A stretch of DNA of 64,000 nucleotides, taken from contig NZ_FMZQ01000010.1 in NCBI RefSeq assembly GCF_900102635.1, positions 145,330-209,329 on the forward strand, written 5' to 3'. Shown here in pieces: positions 50,203-59,232 of the stretch (positions are counted from its first letter, which is position 1; the number at the start of each line of letters is the position of its first letter). The notes under the pieces were generated by a model, which saw only the letters and a program-made list of their open reading frames with translations, was not told the DNA's origin and did not search any database. The stretch is from Ectopseudomonas chengduensis (GTDB lineage: Bacteria; Pseudomonadota; Gammaproteobacteria; Pseudomonadales; Pseudomonadaceae). The position numbers were made by a program, and so were the translations under genes.

Positions 50203-50982
50203 TCAGTCTTGCGGCTGGTCGCGCAGGAAAACCAGGCTGTCGGCCTTGGAATGCTCGGCCGAATAACGATAGCCCTGATAGTTGAAGTCCTTCAGGCCTT
50301 CGGGGTTGGTCAGACGCTCCTTGATCACGTAGCGCGCCATCAGGCCACGGGCCTTCTTGGCGTAGAAGCTGATGATCTTGTACTGGCCGTTCTTCAGGTC
50401 CTTGAACTCGGTATCGATGAGGCGTGCGTTCAGCGCCTTGCGCTTGACCGCGCCGAAGTACTCGTTGGAGGCCAGGTTGAGCAGCACGTCGTCGCCCTGG
50501 GCGGCCAGCGCTTCGTTCAGCCAGGCGCTGATGCGCTCGCCCCAGAAGGCATACAGATCCTTGCCGCGCACGTTGGCCAGCTTGGTGCCCATTTCCAGGC
50601 GATAGGCTTGCATCAGGTCCAGCGGGCGCAGTACGCCGTAGAGACCGGAGAGCATGCGCAGGTGAGTCTGGGCGAAGTCGAAATCTTCTTCGGAGAAATC
50701 CTCGGCGTTCAGCCCGGTGTACACGTCGCCCTTGAATGCCAGCAGCGCCTGCTTGGCGTTGGACGGATTGAACGGTCGTTCCCAACTGCCGAAACGCGCG
50801 GCGTTGAGGCCGGCGAGTTTGTCCGACAGATGCATCAGCTCGGCGATCTGCGCCGGGCTGAAATCGCGCAGCTGCTCGATCAGCTCCTGGGCGTGGTCGA
50901 GGTGTTCGGGTTGGGTGAAGCGCGGGGTGACGGGTGGGGTTTCGTAATCGAGGGTCTTGGCCGGTGAGATCACCATCAGCAT
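50203..50982 (-). CDS. yaaA: YaaA (UPF0246), peroxide stress protein
   Basis: 259-residue DUF328 protein, equal in length to E. coli YaaA, which limits free iron and oxidative DNA damage during peroxide stress. The start [16 protein letters not shown] and internal [37 protein letters not shown] and [15 protein letters not shown] are all family hallmarks. The open frame continues to 51144 but similarity begins at the ATG at 50982. Confidence 0.93.
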   Translation of the reverse strand: MLMVISPAKTLDYETPPVTPRFTQPEHLDHAQELIEQLRDFSPAQIAELMHLSDKLAGLNAARFGSWERPFNPSNAKQALLAFKGDVYTGLNAEDFSEEDFDFAQTHLRMLSGLYGVLRPLDLMQAYRLEMGTKLANVRGKDLYAFWGERISAWLNEALAAQGDDVLLNLASNEYFGAVKRKALNARLIDTEFKDLKNGQYKIISFYAKKARGLMARYVIKERLTNPEGLKDFNYQGYRYSAEHSKADSLVFLRDQPQD

Positions 50983-51078
50983 GTGCAAGGTCTCCAGAAA
51001 GCGTGATGGCGATTCTAGAGGCCGGGGGGCGGCAAGACCACCTATCGCGGCGATTGAGAAGCGTCGATCGCTGCTGTT

Positions 51079-51105
51079 GTAGGAGCGAGCTCTGCTCGCG
51101 AAGCG
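51079..51105. repeat. Half REP-like palindrome (gtaggagcgagctctgctc)
   Basis: Single GTAGGAGCGAGCTCTGCTCGCGAA palindrome in the yaaA-phoH gap, matching one arm of 32798-32864. Confidence 0.6.
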
Positions 51106-51318
51106 GTTGCCAGCAATGAGCAGGGGGCGAAGCGTTACCTGCACCTGAATGGCGCGACGTGCTGCAAGTCAGGGCGGTAAGCGAAGCGGGTTGAAGCAGG
51201 TAGGACTTCGGACTTTAACGGCCAGCTGGCGGTACGCCAAGCGTTATCTGTCGCCCGTGCAAATAAACCTGCATGCCGAGAAAAAAACGTTTTTCTGTCA
51301 TGTGAATTGGAGTAATAA

Positions 51319-51412
51319 AAAAGCAAGACCGCCGAAACCTGCAGACAGGTGGCGGCCATTGGCCCTCACCTTGCTTGCCACCTTTCGGCCCCGATCTGAA
51401 AAATCGGCGGTC
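51319..51412. ncRNA. Candidate structured RNA element upstream of phoH
   Basis: In the 493-bp gap between yaaA and phoH. An outer helix GACCGCCGA (51327-51335)/TCGGCGGTC (51404-51412) competes with GCCGAAA (51331-51337)/TTTCGGC (51383-51389), which encloses two hairpins: CCTG-CAGA-CAGG (51338-51349) and TGGC-GGCC-ATT-GGCC...GCCA (51350-51380). On the minus strand this folds just before a TTTTTTATT run, as in a terminated small RNA divergent from phoH. I do not match it to a known RNA. Strand and function are undecided. The rest of the gap shows nothing beyond the half REP. Confidence 0.4.
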
Positions 51413-51475
51413 TCTGTCCGGCGCAGCACCGCCCTGGTATTGCGTCGCCTGGCTACTACAAGAAGGTGACCGAGT

Positions 51476-52867
51476 ATGGATGACCACGGACGCTCCAAGC
51501 CCACCGCTCCAACCCTCTACGCCCTCGACACCAATGTTCTGATTCACGATCCCAACGCCTTGCTCAACTTCGAAGAACACCACGTCGCCATTCCGATGAC
51601 GGTGTTGGAGGAACTCGACAAACTGAAATCCGGCAAGCACGGCGTCGCCGCCGAATGTCGCCAGGCCATTCGCCTGATCGATCAGATTCTCGCCGGCGCA
51701 GAACCCGAGGACGTCGAGTACGGGGTCCCTATCCAGCGCGGCAAGAGCGGCCCCTGCGGGCGTCTTTCCATCCTCATGAGCAAGAGCGCCGCGCCAGTCA
51801 CCTGGCTGCCGGAAACCCTCAACGACAACAAGATCATCAACCAGCTGGTGGAGCTGAAAACCCGCAACCCGGGCCTTTCCGTGGTGCTGGTGACCAAGGA
51901 CATCAACATGCGCCTGAAGGCGCGCGCCTGCGGTATCGACGCCGAGGACTACCACACCGACCAGCTGGTCGATGACGTCTCGCTGTTGTCGAAGGGCTAC
52001 CACGACATGCCCGGTTCGTTCTGGGACCGCGTGAGCAAGGTCGATACCCGTCAGGACCATGGCCGCACCTGGCATCGCGTGCAGCTGATCGACAACCTGC
52101 CGGCGGTGCACGTCAACGAGTTCATCCTCGATGAGCAGGGCTTCGTCGGCTGGATCAAGGCCATCAAGGGCGATGAGCTGGTGATTCTCGACATGCATCA
52201 GGAGCCGCTGCTGCATCAGGAAGCCTGGGGCTTGAAACCGCGCGACATCCACCAGGCGCTGGCGCTGTTCGCACTGCTCGACCCGGACATCCACCTGGTC
52301 AACCTGTCCGGCGCTGCTGGCTCCGGCAAGACCATCCTGGCGCTGGCCGCGGCCATCGAGCAGACCATGGTCAGCAAGCGCTACCGGCGCATCATCGCCA
52401 CCCGCAGCGTGCAGGGGCTGGATCAGGAAATCGGCTTTCTGCCCGGCACCGAGGCCGAGAAGATGGAGCCCTGGCTTGGCGCCATCACCGACAACCTCGA
52501 GGCGCTGCATATGGAGGACGAGAGCACTCACGGCAGCGTCGATTACATCCTGCAGAAGGTGCCGCTGCAGTTCAAATCCCTCAACTACATCCGCGGGCGC
52601 AGTTTCCAGCAGAGCCTGATCCTCATCGACGAGTGTCAGAACCTCACCCCGCACCAGATGAAGACTATCATCACCCGTGCCGGCAGCGGCTCGAAGGTGG
52701 TCTGTCTGGGCAACCTGGCACAGATCGACACCCCCTACCTGTCGGCACCCAGCTCGGGCCTGACCTACCTCACCGAACGCTTCAAGGACTTCCCGCACGG
52801 CGTTCATATCACCCTGCAAGGCGTACCGCGCTCGATCCTCGCGGAGTACGCGGAAACCCATATGTAA
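51476..52867 (+). CDS. PIN-PhoH fusion ATPase (PhoH2-like)
   Basis: 463 residues. N-terminal PIN ribonuclease domain with acidic residues in LYALDTNVLIHDP (residues 14-26), EELDKLK and the later VTKDINMR; C-terminal PhoH ATPase with Walker A GAAGSGKTILAL near 283 and Walker B LILIDECQN near 385. PhoH2 proteins of this form are sequence-dependent RNA helicase/RNases, sometimes encoded with an antitoxin-like PhoAT; none is obvious here. A ribosome site AGAAGGTG lies before the ATG. Followed by a strong terminator. Confidence 0.93.
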   Translation: MDDHGRSKPTAPTLYALDTNVLIHDPNALLNFEEHHVAIPMTVLEELDKLKSGKHGVAAECRQAIRLIDQILAGAEPEDVEYGVPIQRGKSGPCGRLSILMSKSAAPVTWLPETLNDNKIINQLVELKTRNPGLSVVLVTKDINMRLKARACGIDAEDYHTDQLVDDVSLLSKGYHDMPGSFWDRVSKVDTRQDHGRTWHRVQLIDNLPAVHVNEFILDEQGFVGWIKAIKGDELVILDMHQEPLLHQEAWGLKPRDIHQALALFALLDPDIHLVNLSGAAGSGKTILALAAAIEQTMVSKRYRRIIATRSVQGLDQEIGFLPGTEAEKMEPWLGAITDNLEALHMEDESTHGSVDYILQKVPLQFKSLNYIRGRSFQQSLILIDECQNLTPHQMKTIITRAGSGSKVVCLGNLAQIDTPYLSAPSSGLTYLTERFKDFPHGVHITLQGVPRSILAEYAETHM

Positions 52868-52889
52868 CCCTCGGGCTGTTAAACACTCG

Positions 52890-52920
52890 CGCCCCTGCTC
52901 GCAAGAGCAGGGGCGTTTTA
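52890..52920 (+). terminator. Rho-independent terminator after phoH
   Basis: 10-bp stem GCCCCTGCTC / GAGCAGGGGC with a GCAA tetraloop, followed by GTTTTA. Confidence 0.85.
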
Positions 52921-52949
52921 GTCTGCATTAATGAATCTGCACAAGTCCC

Positions 52950-52996
52950 GTGGGAGCGGCTTCAGCCGCGATGATCGCGGATAAATCCGCTCCTAC
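52950..52996. repeat. REP-type pair (gtgggagcggcttcagccgcga family)
   Basis: GTGGGAGCGGCTTCAGCCGCGA...TCGCGGATAAATCCGCTCCTAC. Related to the element at 38497. Confidence 0.65.
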
Positions 52997-53019
52997 AGTC
53001 GTGTAGCCGGATACAGTCA

Positions 53020-53079
53020 GTAGCCCGGATGAAATCCGGGGATTTTTGCCACTCTGGCCCCGGATTTCATCCGGGCTAC
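53020..53079. repeat. REP-type pair (gtagcccggatg family)
   Basis: GTAGCCCGGATGAAATCCGGGG...CCCCGGATTTCATCCGGGCTAC, third copy of the family, 63 bases before moaC. Confidence 0.75.
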
Positions 53080-53142
53080 AAGATGACTGCAAATCCTGAC
53101 CTGCAGGTTTACAATCGGTCGATTCCCGTCTGGAGCTTTCCC

Positions 53143-53619
53143 GTGCTGACTCACCTCGATTCCCAAGGCCGCGCGCACATGGTCGATGTCACCGACAAGG
53201 CGACCACCTTCCGCGAAGCCACCGCCGAAGCGCGCGTGCGCATGCTGCCCGCCACCCTGCAGATGATCGTCGCCGGCGAGCATCCCAAGGGCGATGTGTT
53301 TGCCGTGGCGCGTATCGCCGGCATCCAGGCCGCGAAGAAAACCAGCGATCTGATCCCCCTGTGCCACCCGCTGATGCTCACCGGCGTCAAGGTCGAACTC
53401 AGCGCCGAAGGTGACGACACGGTGCATATCACCGCGCGTTGCAAACTGTCCGGGCAAACCGGTGTCGAGATGGAAGCACTGACTGCCGCCAGCGTCGCCG
53501 CGCTGACCATCTATGACATGTGCAAGGCCGTGGATCGCGGCATGGTCATCGAGCAGGTACGCCTGCTGGAAAAACTCGGCGGCAAGAGCGGTCACTACAA
53601 GCTGGAGGAACAAGCATGA
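53143..53619 (+). CDS. moaC: Cyclic pyranopterin monophosphate synthase MoaC
   Basis: 158-residue enzyme of molybdenum cofactor synthesis acting after MoaA. Conserved [13 protein letters not shown] near residue 65 and the C-terminal [20 protein letters not shown] with the catalytic Lys/Asp region. The start is GTG at 53143, with GGAG 7 bases upstream; the frame further upstream runs into a REP element. Overlaps moaD (ATGA). Confidence 0.95.
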   Translation: MLTHLDSQGRAHMVDVTDKATTFREATAEARVRMLPATLQMIVAGEHPKGDVFAVARIAGIQAAKKTSDLIPLCHPLMLTGVKVELSAEGDDTVHITARCKLSGQTGVEMEALTAASVAALTIYDMCKAVDRGMVIEQVRLLEKLGGKSGHYKLEEQA

Positions 53620-53858
53620 TCCGCGTGCAATATTTCGCCCGCTACCGTGAAGCCCTGGGCCGTGACGACGAACAACTCAGCGGCGACTTCGCCACCCTCG
53701 ACGACTTGCGCCTGCACCTGGTCGCCCGTGGCGGCGAATGGGAAGTGCTGGGTGAGCAGAACCTGATGTGCGCGCGCAACCAGGAACTGTGCAGCCTCGA
53801 CGAACCGCTGGCCGAGGGCGATGAAGTCGCCTTCTTCCCCACCGTTACCGGTGGTTGA
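53616..53858 (+). CDS. moaD: Molybdopterin synthase sulfur carrier subunit MoaD
   Basis: 80-residue ubiquitin-fold protein ending in the required Gly-Gly (FFPTVTGG), whose C-terminal thiocarboxylate donates sulfur to form molybdopterin. The N-terminal strand [14 protein letters not shown] is typical. It is coupled to moaC by a 4-base overlap and followed, after a 94-base gap with a half REP, by its partner moaE. Confidence 0.93.
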   Translation: MIRVQYFARYREALGRDDEQLSGDFATLDDLRLHLVARGGEWEVLGEQNLMCARNQELCSLDEPLAEGDEVAFFPTVTGG

Positions 53859-53868
53859 CGCAGGTACC

Positions 53869-53904
53869 GTAGGGTGGGCCGGGCGGCGTTCCGTTTCAGC
53901 CCAC
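53869..53904. repeat. Half REP-like sequence (gtagggtgggc)
   Basis: GTAGGGTGGGCCGG...CAGCCCACC between moaD and moaE, a divergent relative of the gtagggtgcgc family. Confidence 0.45.
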
Positions 53905-53952
53905 CATCAACCCACCAACTGCCTCTGAAAACTCCCCATCGAACGAGCCCCC

Positions 53953-54402
53953 ATGACCATCCGCGTCCAAGCCCAACCCTTCGACCCCGGCACCGAGCTC
54001 AACGCCCTGCATGCCGCCAACCTCGGCATCGGCGCGGTGGTTACCTTCGTCGGCTACGTGCGCGACTTCAATGAGGGGCGCGAAGTCGGCGGCATGTTCC
54101 TTGAACACTTCCCCGGCATGACCGAAAAGGCTCTGGGCAAGATCGCCGATGAGGCGCGTGAGCGCTGGCCGCTGCTGGGCATCGAGATCATCCACCGCAT
54201 TGGCCGCCTGGAGCCGGGCGAGCCCATCGTCTTCGTCGGCACCAACAGCGCCCATCGCCAGGCCGCGTTCGATGCCTGCAATTTCATCATGGATTACCTG
54301 AAGACCCGCGCGCCGTTCTGGAAGAAGGAAGACACCAGCGAAGGCCCGCGCTGGGTTGAAGGCCGCTGCAGCGACCAGAGCGCCGCCGAGCGCTGGAAGT
54401 AG
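53953..54402 (+). CDS. moaE: Molybdopterin synthase catalytic subunit MoaE
   Basis: 149-residue large subunit that converts cyclic pyranopterin monophosphate to molybdopterin using MoaD thiocarboxylate. Recognised by GAVVTFVGYVRDFNEG, LEHFPGMTEKAL, HRIGRLEPGEPIVFVG and the active-site lysines in TRAPFWKKE near the C-terminus. Forms a moaC-D-E group, with moaA and moaB outside the window. Confidence 0.95.
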   Translation: MTIRVQAQPFDPGTELNALHAANLGIGAVVTFVGYVRDFNEGREVGGMFLEHFPGMTEKALGKIADEARERWPLLGIEIIHRIGRLEPGEPIVFVGTNSAHRQAAFDACNFIMDYLKTRAPFWKKEDTSEGPRWVEGRCSDQSAAERWK

Positions 54403-54538
54403 TAGGGAGTCTTGGGGCTGTTACCTGGACCCACCTTCGGCGGGGCGCCATCAACCGCTTGTTGGATTACGCGGCGCACGGCCTGAAGGCCGGTATTCTG
54501 CGTTGCCAGCTTTAGTGGCCGCGAAAGCCTCATCACGT

Positions 54539-54595
54539 GTAGGAGCTGGCTTGCCAGCGATGCTTCAAGCGGATCGCCAGCAAGCTGGCTCCTAC
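54539..54595. repeat. REP-type pair (gtaggagctggcttgcc family)
   Basis: Starts GTAGGAGCTGGCTTGCCAGCGA (reads gtgt/agg at its very start) and ends TCGCCAGCAAGCTGGCTCCTAC. Related to the half copy at 16360. Confidence 0.65.
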
Positions 54596-54605
54596 AAGAG
54601 CGGTT

Positions 54606-54770
54606 TCACGCCAACGCCAGATGCACCCGCAACGCAATCGGCACCAGCATCAGCAGTACGCCCAAACCCAGCACGCGTACGCCCCATTCGTGTTCGCGAA
54701 AGTTGAAGCCGACTCCCAGCAGCAGAAAGCCACCGATCAGCAGTATCAACATCAGGTGATAGTGGTCCAT
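54606..54770 (-). CDS. Small two-helix membrane protein, unknown function
   Basis: 54-residue protein, MDHYHLMLILLIGGFLLLGV then GFNFREHEWGVRVLGLGVLL and MLVPIALRVHLALA: two transmembrane segments separated by a short charged loop. GGAG lies 7 bases before the ATG, and codon use matches the neighbours, so it looks like a real gene despite its size. Its stop is close to the REP pair. I do not know a named family. Confidence 0.6.
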   Translation of the reverse strand: MDHYHLMLILLIGGFLLLGVGFNFREHEWGVRVLGLGVLLMLVPIALRVHLALA

Positions 54771-54942
54771 GGCGCTTCTCCACTTCGCAGTCCTGATTAC
54801 AGCTTAGTCCCGCCGTCTGGGTTGGGGCTGATCTGGGGCAATGAAAGTCTGACTCGATTGGCGACAACGTGCGTCTCGATCGGTCGCTGCCTGGCGTCAT
54901 GGCCTGCTCCATACTGTGTGCAGTCATCGTCAAGGATCGTCC

Positions 54943-56865
54943 ATGCGCCTGTTCCTCTCTCTCCTGCTCGCCGGCCTGCTGAGTGCGACGCCGCTGGTCG
55001 CCGCCGAGCGCCATTTCACCATCCTGCACAGCAACGACTGGCAGTCGCGCCTGCTCGGCTTCGGCCCCAACAATGAATACAGCCCGGCGACGGTGAACGA
55101 TGACGACACCGTCGGCGGCGTCGCCCGGCTTGCCACATTATTGAATGAACGCCGCGCAGCAGCCGGTGAAGAACCTCTGCTGTTGCTAGATGGCGGCGAC
55201 TTCACCATGGGCACGCTGTTTCACACCATTGCCCGCGAGATGGGCAGCGAGCTGCGTCTGATGAGTGAGCTGGGCTATGACGCCGCGGTGATCGGCAACC
55301 ACGAATTCGACTTCCGCCCGGCCGGCTTGGCCGCGATGATCAGCGCCGCGCACAAGGCCAAGGGCGACACGCTGGTGCCGCTACTGTCGAGCAACATGCG
55401 TTTCGATGCCGCGAGCAAGGCCGATGACAGCCTGCAGGAGCACGTCGAAGCCGGGCGCATCCTGCCGTACAAGTTGATCGAGCGCGGCGGCATCCGTTTC
55501 GGCCTGTTCGGCCTGCTCGGCAACAACGCCGTGGCCGTCAGTCCGATGATCAAGCCGGTGACCTTCGCCGACCCGGTCGCCACCGCCAGGGAAACCGTGG
55601 CCAAGCTGCGCGAGGAGGGCGCCGAGGTGGTCATCCTGCTCTCGCACATGGGCGTCACCCAGCAGGCCGATGGCAGCTGGCGCGGCGAGGAAGTGGAACT
55701 GGTCGAGCAGGTGCCCGGCGTCGATATCGTCGTCGGCGGCCATTCGCATGTGGCGCTGCCGCAGCCGGTGCTGGTGGGTGGGCGTACCCCGGTGGTGCAG
55801 GCTGGTTCCGAGATCCAGTACCTCGGCGAACTGCGCATGAGCCTGGGCGACGACGGCGTGCCGCGTGTGCGCGACTATCGCCTGCACGCCGTCAACGACA
55901 GTATCGTCGGCGACGCGACCATCACCGCCAAGGTCGAAGACTTCAAGCAGGTGGTCAGCGAGCGCATGCTGACGCCCAAGGGCTATCGCTTCGACCAGCC
56001 GCTGGCCAAGGTCGACCAGAGCCTGGGCCGTGATTTCACCGACCAGACCCTGGCCAACCTGGTCACCGATGCGCTGCGTCATGCCGTCGATGCCGACCTG
56101 GCCTTCACCGGCAACGGCACCATCCGCGATGACCTGCTCAAGGGCCGCAATGGCGTGCAGGACGTCTCCGACCTGTTTCGCATCGCCCCGCTGGGCATCG
56201 GCCAGTTCGACGACGAACCGGGCTACCCGATGATCAAGGCCTACATCAGCGCGCGCGAAATCAAGTCACTGCTGGAAGTGCTGCTGCTCGCCTATCAACT
56301 GCGTGACAGCCAGAGCTATTACCCGCGGGTTTCCGGCGTGCGCTTCACCTACAACCCGTGGCGCGTGCCTTTCGACCGCGTCAGCCGCATCGAAATCGGC
56401 GATCCGCACGGCGGCTACCGTGACCTGGATCTGAACGACACGCGCCTCTACAGCATCGGCGCCACCAGCTACGTCGGCAGCTTCACCTGGCTGGTGCCGG
56501 ACCTGACCAAGGGCCTGCTCAACGTCATCCCCAAGGATGCCGAGGGCCGCCCGCTGCCGCGTATCGAAGATGCCATCATCGACCAGGACCCGGATAAGGA
56601 AGGCGTGCAGGAACTCAAGGAATGGCAGGTGCTGCTCGACCATATCCGCAGCCTGCCGGATCTCGATGGCGACGGCCTGGCCGATATTCCCACCAGCGGT
56701 GCGGCTGCCGAAGCGCGCATGATCCGCGCGCCCAGCCTGCACCCGGCCGAGCTGTTCCGCCTGGCCGGGCCGATGCAGTGGGGCGCAAGTGCGGTGATCC
56801 TGGCCGGCGTGCTGCTGATTCTCTGGCTACTGAGCCGCCCGCTGCGCCGCCGCAGTCAGCGTTAA
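54943..56865 (+). CDS. UshA-like metallophosphatase / 5'-nucleotidase, membrane anchored
   Basis: 640 residues. Signal peptide (LFLSLLLAGLLSATPLVAAE), N-terminal calcineurin-like domain with dimetal motifs HSNDWQSRL, LLDGGDFTMG, IGNHEFDFRP, LLSHMG and VVGGHSH, then a 5'-nucleotidase C-terminal domain (LVTDALRHAVDADLAFTGNGTIR, FRIAPLGIGQF). Unlike UshA it ends in a transmembrane helix (WGASAVILAGVLLILWLLS) and an Arg-rich tail, implying periplasmic exposure anchored to the inner membrane. The start at 54943 was chosen for the signal peptide. Confidence 0.9.
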   Translation: MRLFLSLLLAGLLSATPLVAAERHFTILHSNDWQSRLLGFGPNNEYSPATVNDDDTVGGVARLATLLNERRAAAGEEPLLLLDGGDFTMGTLFHTIAREMGSELRLMSELGYDAAVIGNHEFDFRPAGLAAMISAAHKAKGDTLVPLLSSNMRFDAASKADDSLQEHVEAGRILPYKLIERGGIRFGLFGLLGNNAVAVSPMIKPVTFADPVATARETVAKLREEGAEVVILLSHMGVTQQADGSWRGEEVELVEQVPGVDIVVGGHSHVALPQPVLVGGRTPVVQAGSEIQYLGELRMSLGDDGVPRVRDYRLHAVNDSIVGDATITAKVEDFKQVVSERMLTPKGYRFDQPLAKVDQSLGRDFTDQTLANLVTDALRHAVDADLAFTGNGTIRDDLLKGRNGVQDVSDLFRIAPLGIGQFDDEPGYPMIKAYISAREIKSLLEVLLLAYQLRDSQSYYPRVSGVRFTYNPWRVPFDRVSRIEIGDPHGGYRDLDLNDTRLYSIGATSYVGSFTWLVPDLTKGLLNVIPKDAEGRPLPRIEDAIIDQDPDKEGVQELKEWQVLLDHIRSLPDLDGDGLADIPTSGAAAEARMIRAPSLHPAELFRLAGPMQWGASAVILAGVLLILWLLSRPLRRRSQR

Positions 56866-56870
56866 CGTCC

Positions 56871-57004
56871 GTAGGGTGCGCCGCGCGCACCGAATACGCC
56901 GAGATACTGCAACGCTCGCCGCTGAAGCGCCTCCCGCGGTTTGGCTCGAGGGGCTTTAGCCATGATGCTGTCACTGCAGAGTTGGTGCGCACGGCGCACC
57001 CTAC
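56871..57004. repeat. Long REP-type pair (gtagggtgcgc family)
   Basis: 134-bp interval beginning GTAGGGTGCGCCGCGCGCACC and ending GGTGCGCACGGCGCACCCTAC with an unrelated middle. Same family as 30161-30240. No gene is seen between 56866 and 57135. Confidence 0.65.
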
Positions 57005-57135
57005 GGTCCGCCACCTTGCCAAGCCTGTAATGCCTCCGTATGGTGCAAAGCCGCCTGATTCGGAAGCTACGCAATGATCGCTCAGCACTGCTCGCTCGGT
57101 GACCGCGCACAGCCGGCCAACCTCCACTCAGATAA

Positions 57136-58065
57136 ATGTCGCGTCACCTCATGAACGCACTCAATCATTCGCGCCCGCTGGCGCTGTTCGGCTTGCTGCT
57201 GGCCAACCTTTGCTGGTCCGGCAACGCCCTGGTGGCGCGCGCCTTCGCTGGCGAGATCGCCCCGTTCACCCTGTCGTTCTGGCGCTGGTGCCTGGCCCTG
57301 GCGCTGCTGCTGCCCTTCGTTGCCATGCCGTTGTGGCGCCATCGCGTGGCCGTGCGCACTGCCGGCTGGCGCCTGCTGGTGCTCGGCGGCCTGGGCATCG
57401 CCGGCTACAACTCGCTGCTCTACAGCGCGGCGCAGACCACGGCAGCCATCAACATCTCGCTGGTCAATACCTGCCTGCCGCTGGTGACCTTCATCGGTGC
57501 CGGGCTGCTGCTCAACGAGTGGCCGGCACGCCGCGCCTGGTGGGGCATGCTGGTGGCGGTAATGGGCCTGGCGGTGCTGATCAGCCAGGGGCAATGGAGC
57601 CGCCTGGCCAGCCTGTCGTTCAACCAGGGCGACCTGATCATGCTACTGGCGGTGGTCGATTGGGCGCTGTATTCGCTGCTGCTGCGGCGCTGGTCGGCGT
57701 ACCTGCAGCCGATCCCGCCGCTGGCATTGCTGGGCGTATTCATCCTGCTTGGCGTACCGCTGATCCTGCCGTTTTATCTATATGAACTGAGCCAGGGCGC
57801 GCATCTGGCAATCAACGCTGCCAACCTCTCGGCCGTCGCCTACACCGCCGTGTTCGCCTCGCTGCTCGCCTACCTGGCCTGGAACCACGGCATCCGCGTG
57901 ATCGGCGCGGCCAAGGCGGCGCTGACCAACTACCTGATGCCGGTATTCACCGCGTTGCTGGGGTGGGTACTGCTGAACGAGAGCCTGCAGCTCTATCACT
58001 GGCTGGGTGCCGCGATGATCTTCGGCGGCCTGCTGCTGGCCACGCGCCCCGGTAAAACACTGTAG
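57136..58065 (+). CDS. EamA/DMT-family transporter
   Basis: 309-residue inner-membrane protein with about ten transmembrane segments and two EamA repeats (NLCWSGNALVARAFAGEIAPFTLSFWRW and LLAYLAWNHGIRVIGAAKAALTNYLMPVFTALLGW). Members export amino acids, metabolites or drugs; the substrate cannot be told from sequence. An internal ATG at 57151 is an equally good start; neither has a strong ribosome site. Confidence 0.88.
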   Translation: MSRHLMNALNHSRPLALFGLLLANLCWSGNALVARAFAGEIAPFTLSFWRWCLALALLLPFVAMPLWRHRVAVRTAGWRLLVLGGLGIAGYNSLLYSAAQTTAAINISLVNTCLPLVTFIGAGLLLNEWPARRAWWGMLVAVMGLAVLISQGQWSRLASLSFNQGDLIMLLAVVDWALYSLLLRRWSAYLQPIPPLALLGVFILLGVPLILPFYLYELSQGAHLAINAANLSAVAYTAVFASLLAYLAWNHGIRVIGAAKAALTNYLMPVFTALLGWVLLNESLQLYHWLGAAMIFGGLLLATRPGKTL

Positions 58066-58107
58066 CGCGGCGGGGCTACACAGACGCAGCGGGCACTGCA
58101 TCACCCC

Positions 58108-58192
58108 GTAGGAGCCGCGCCTCGCGGCGAATCGTATGAACACCGCGAAAGCAAAAGCTTCGCCCCGGGGCGGGGCTCCTACGCAGGGCTGT
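58108..58192. repeat. REP-type pair (gtaggagccgcgcctcgcggcga family)
   Basis: GTAGGAGCCGCGCCTCGCGGCGA...TTCGCCCCGGGGCGGGGCTCCTAC. Followed to 58279 by further short dyads (ggtggaccacgcctcgatccacc) and a CCCTAC end. No gene is seen here. Confidence 0.6.
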
Positions 58193-58279
58193 ACCGCTTG
58201 TTGGCCGCGGGTGGACCACGCCTCGATCCACCTTTCGGCGGCGGATGAACAAGGCATCATCCGCCCTACGGCGATCCCC

Positions 58280-58726
58280 TCACTCCGGCTTCAGCATCAC
58301 CAAGGCTTCACCGCCTTCACGATCATGCATGAGGATGAACGGCTGCCCGGCGATCATCATCCTCACCGGCACCTTGCGCGGCACCGTGGTGCCGGCGTTG
58401 ATCGCCGCTGCGCTGAGCAACTGACGAGTCAGGTTGTCATCCTCCTGCGCCTCGCTGGTTACCACGCATTCGTGGCTGACCTTGACCTGAATGCTCAGGC
58501 TCTTGTCCGCATTGAAGCCGACGGTGGCAAAGCCCATATCGGTCATCTCGGTGACGCCATGCTGGCGCGCCACGCGATGCGCCTCGGCAAAACTCGGCGC
58601 AGTCTGCAGGCAGATATCGCGAAACGCCTGCACCACGGGAGAGGTAATCGGCACCGGTGGCTGCGAGCCGAAGTTGGCGCAGGCGCCAAGAAGACTGCAA
58701 CTGACCAGCAGGGCGAACTTTTTCAT
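58280..58726 (-). CDS. Putative lipoprotein, unknown function
   Basis: 148 residues with a lipoprotein signal (MKKFALLVSCSLLGACANFG, lipobox LGAC). The mature part has two further cysteines (DICLQTAP and HECVVTS) and a C-terminal strand LVMLKPE. Position and size suggest a small outer-membrane or periplasmic lipoprotein; I do not recognise the family. The upstream frame to 58768 lacks a signal peptide, so the ATG at 58726 was chosen. Confidence 0.72.
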   Translation of the reverse strand: MKKFALLVSCSLLGACANFGSQPPVPITSPVVQAFRDICLQTAPSFAEAHRVARQHGVTEMTDMGFATVGFNADKSLSIQVKVSHECVVTSEAQEDDNLTRQLLSAAAINAGTTVPRKVPVRMMIAGQPFILMHDREGGEALVMLKPE

Positions 58727-58752
58727 CACATCTTCCTTAATGTTCGGTTGGT

Positions 58753-58917
58753 TCAGGGTTGCTGGCAAAGATCATGCCCCAGCACCTTTGAAGCCAGTCC
58801 CTTGGCCAGATAGGTTTCCACCACGCGGCCATCGCCGCACTCGGTCTTGTGGCCGATGGCGACACCGATGGAAAGCAGGACGAATAGCGCCAGGCCGATA
58901 TTCTGGATGGGCGTCAT
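58753..58917 (-). CDS. Small single-helix protein, unknown function
   Basis: 54 residues: N-terminal hydrophobic helix (IGLALFVLLSIGVAIGH) followed by a short polar tail with two cysteines (TECGDGR, HDLCQQP). It lies 26 bases upstream of the lipoprotein gene on the same strand. The longer open frame to 58998 is not convincing. May be a small secreted or membrane protein. Confidence 0.5.
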   Translation of the reverse strand: MTPIQNIGLALFVLLSIGVAIGHKTECGDGRVVETYLAKGLASKVLGHDLCQQP

Positions 58918-59022
58918 GAGAGGGCTCTTTTGCGAAAACAATGGAGCAGGATGAAGAGGCGGGTAGGGGATGGCAAGTGCCAACCCCATCGCCATCACGT
59001 CGCTGATGCAGAGATGTGAACG

Positions 59023-59232
59023 TTACGGCAACGTGATCGACAGACCGCCCAGCATGAAGCGCGCAATGATCATCCAGGCAACTGCACTGATGATGCCCAG
59101 CACGCTGTAGCCGACGATGATGCCAATCGCGATCTGCTTCCACAGCCCGGCATGGCGGTTGGGTTCGTTGCGGTAGTGCGTCGGCATATCACGCTCCGCG
59201 CGCAGATCGTCGAAGTCGTCTCTCGCTCTCAA
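59023..59232 (-). CDS. Small membrane protein, unknown function
   Basis: 69 residues if it starts at TTG 59232, which has an ideal ribosome site (AGGAGA, 5 bases before); ATG 59187 with GGAG at 6 bases is the alternative. The charged N-terminus RARDDFDDLRAERDMPTHYR is followed by one long hydrophobic helix (QIAIGIIVGYSVLGIISAVAWMI). Its function is unknown. Confidence 0.5.
   Translation of the reverse strand: MRARDDFDDLRAERDMPTHYRNEPNRHAGLWKQIAIGIIVGYSVLGIISAVAWMIIARFMLGGLSITLP

Noticed and set aside
54592..55029. 145-codon minus-strand frame
   Set aside because: Crosses the signal-peptide region of the nucleotidase and a different frame holds the convincing 54-residue gene.
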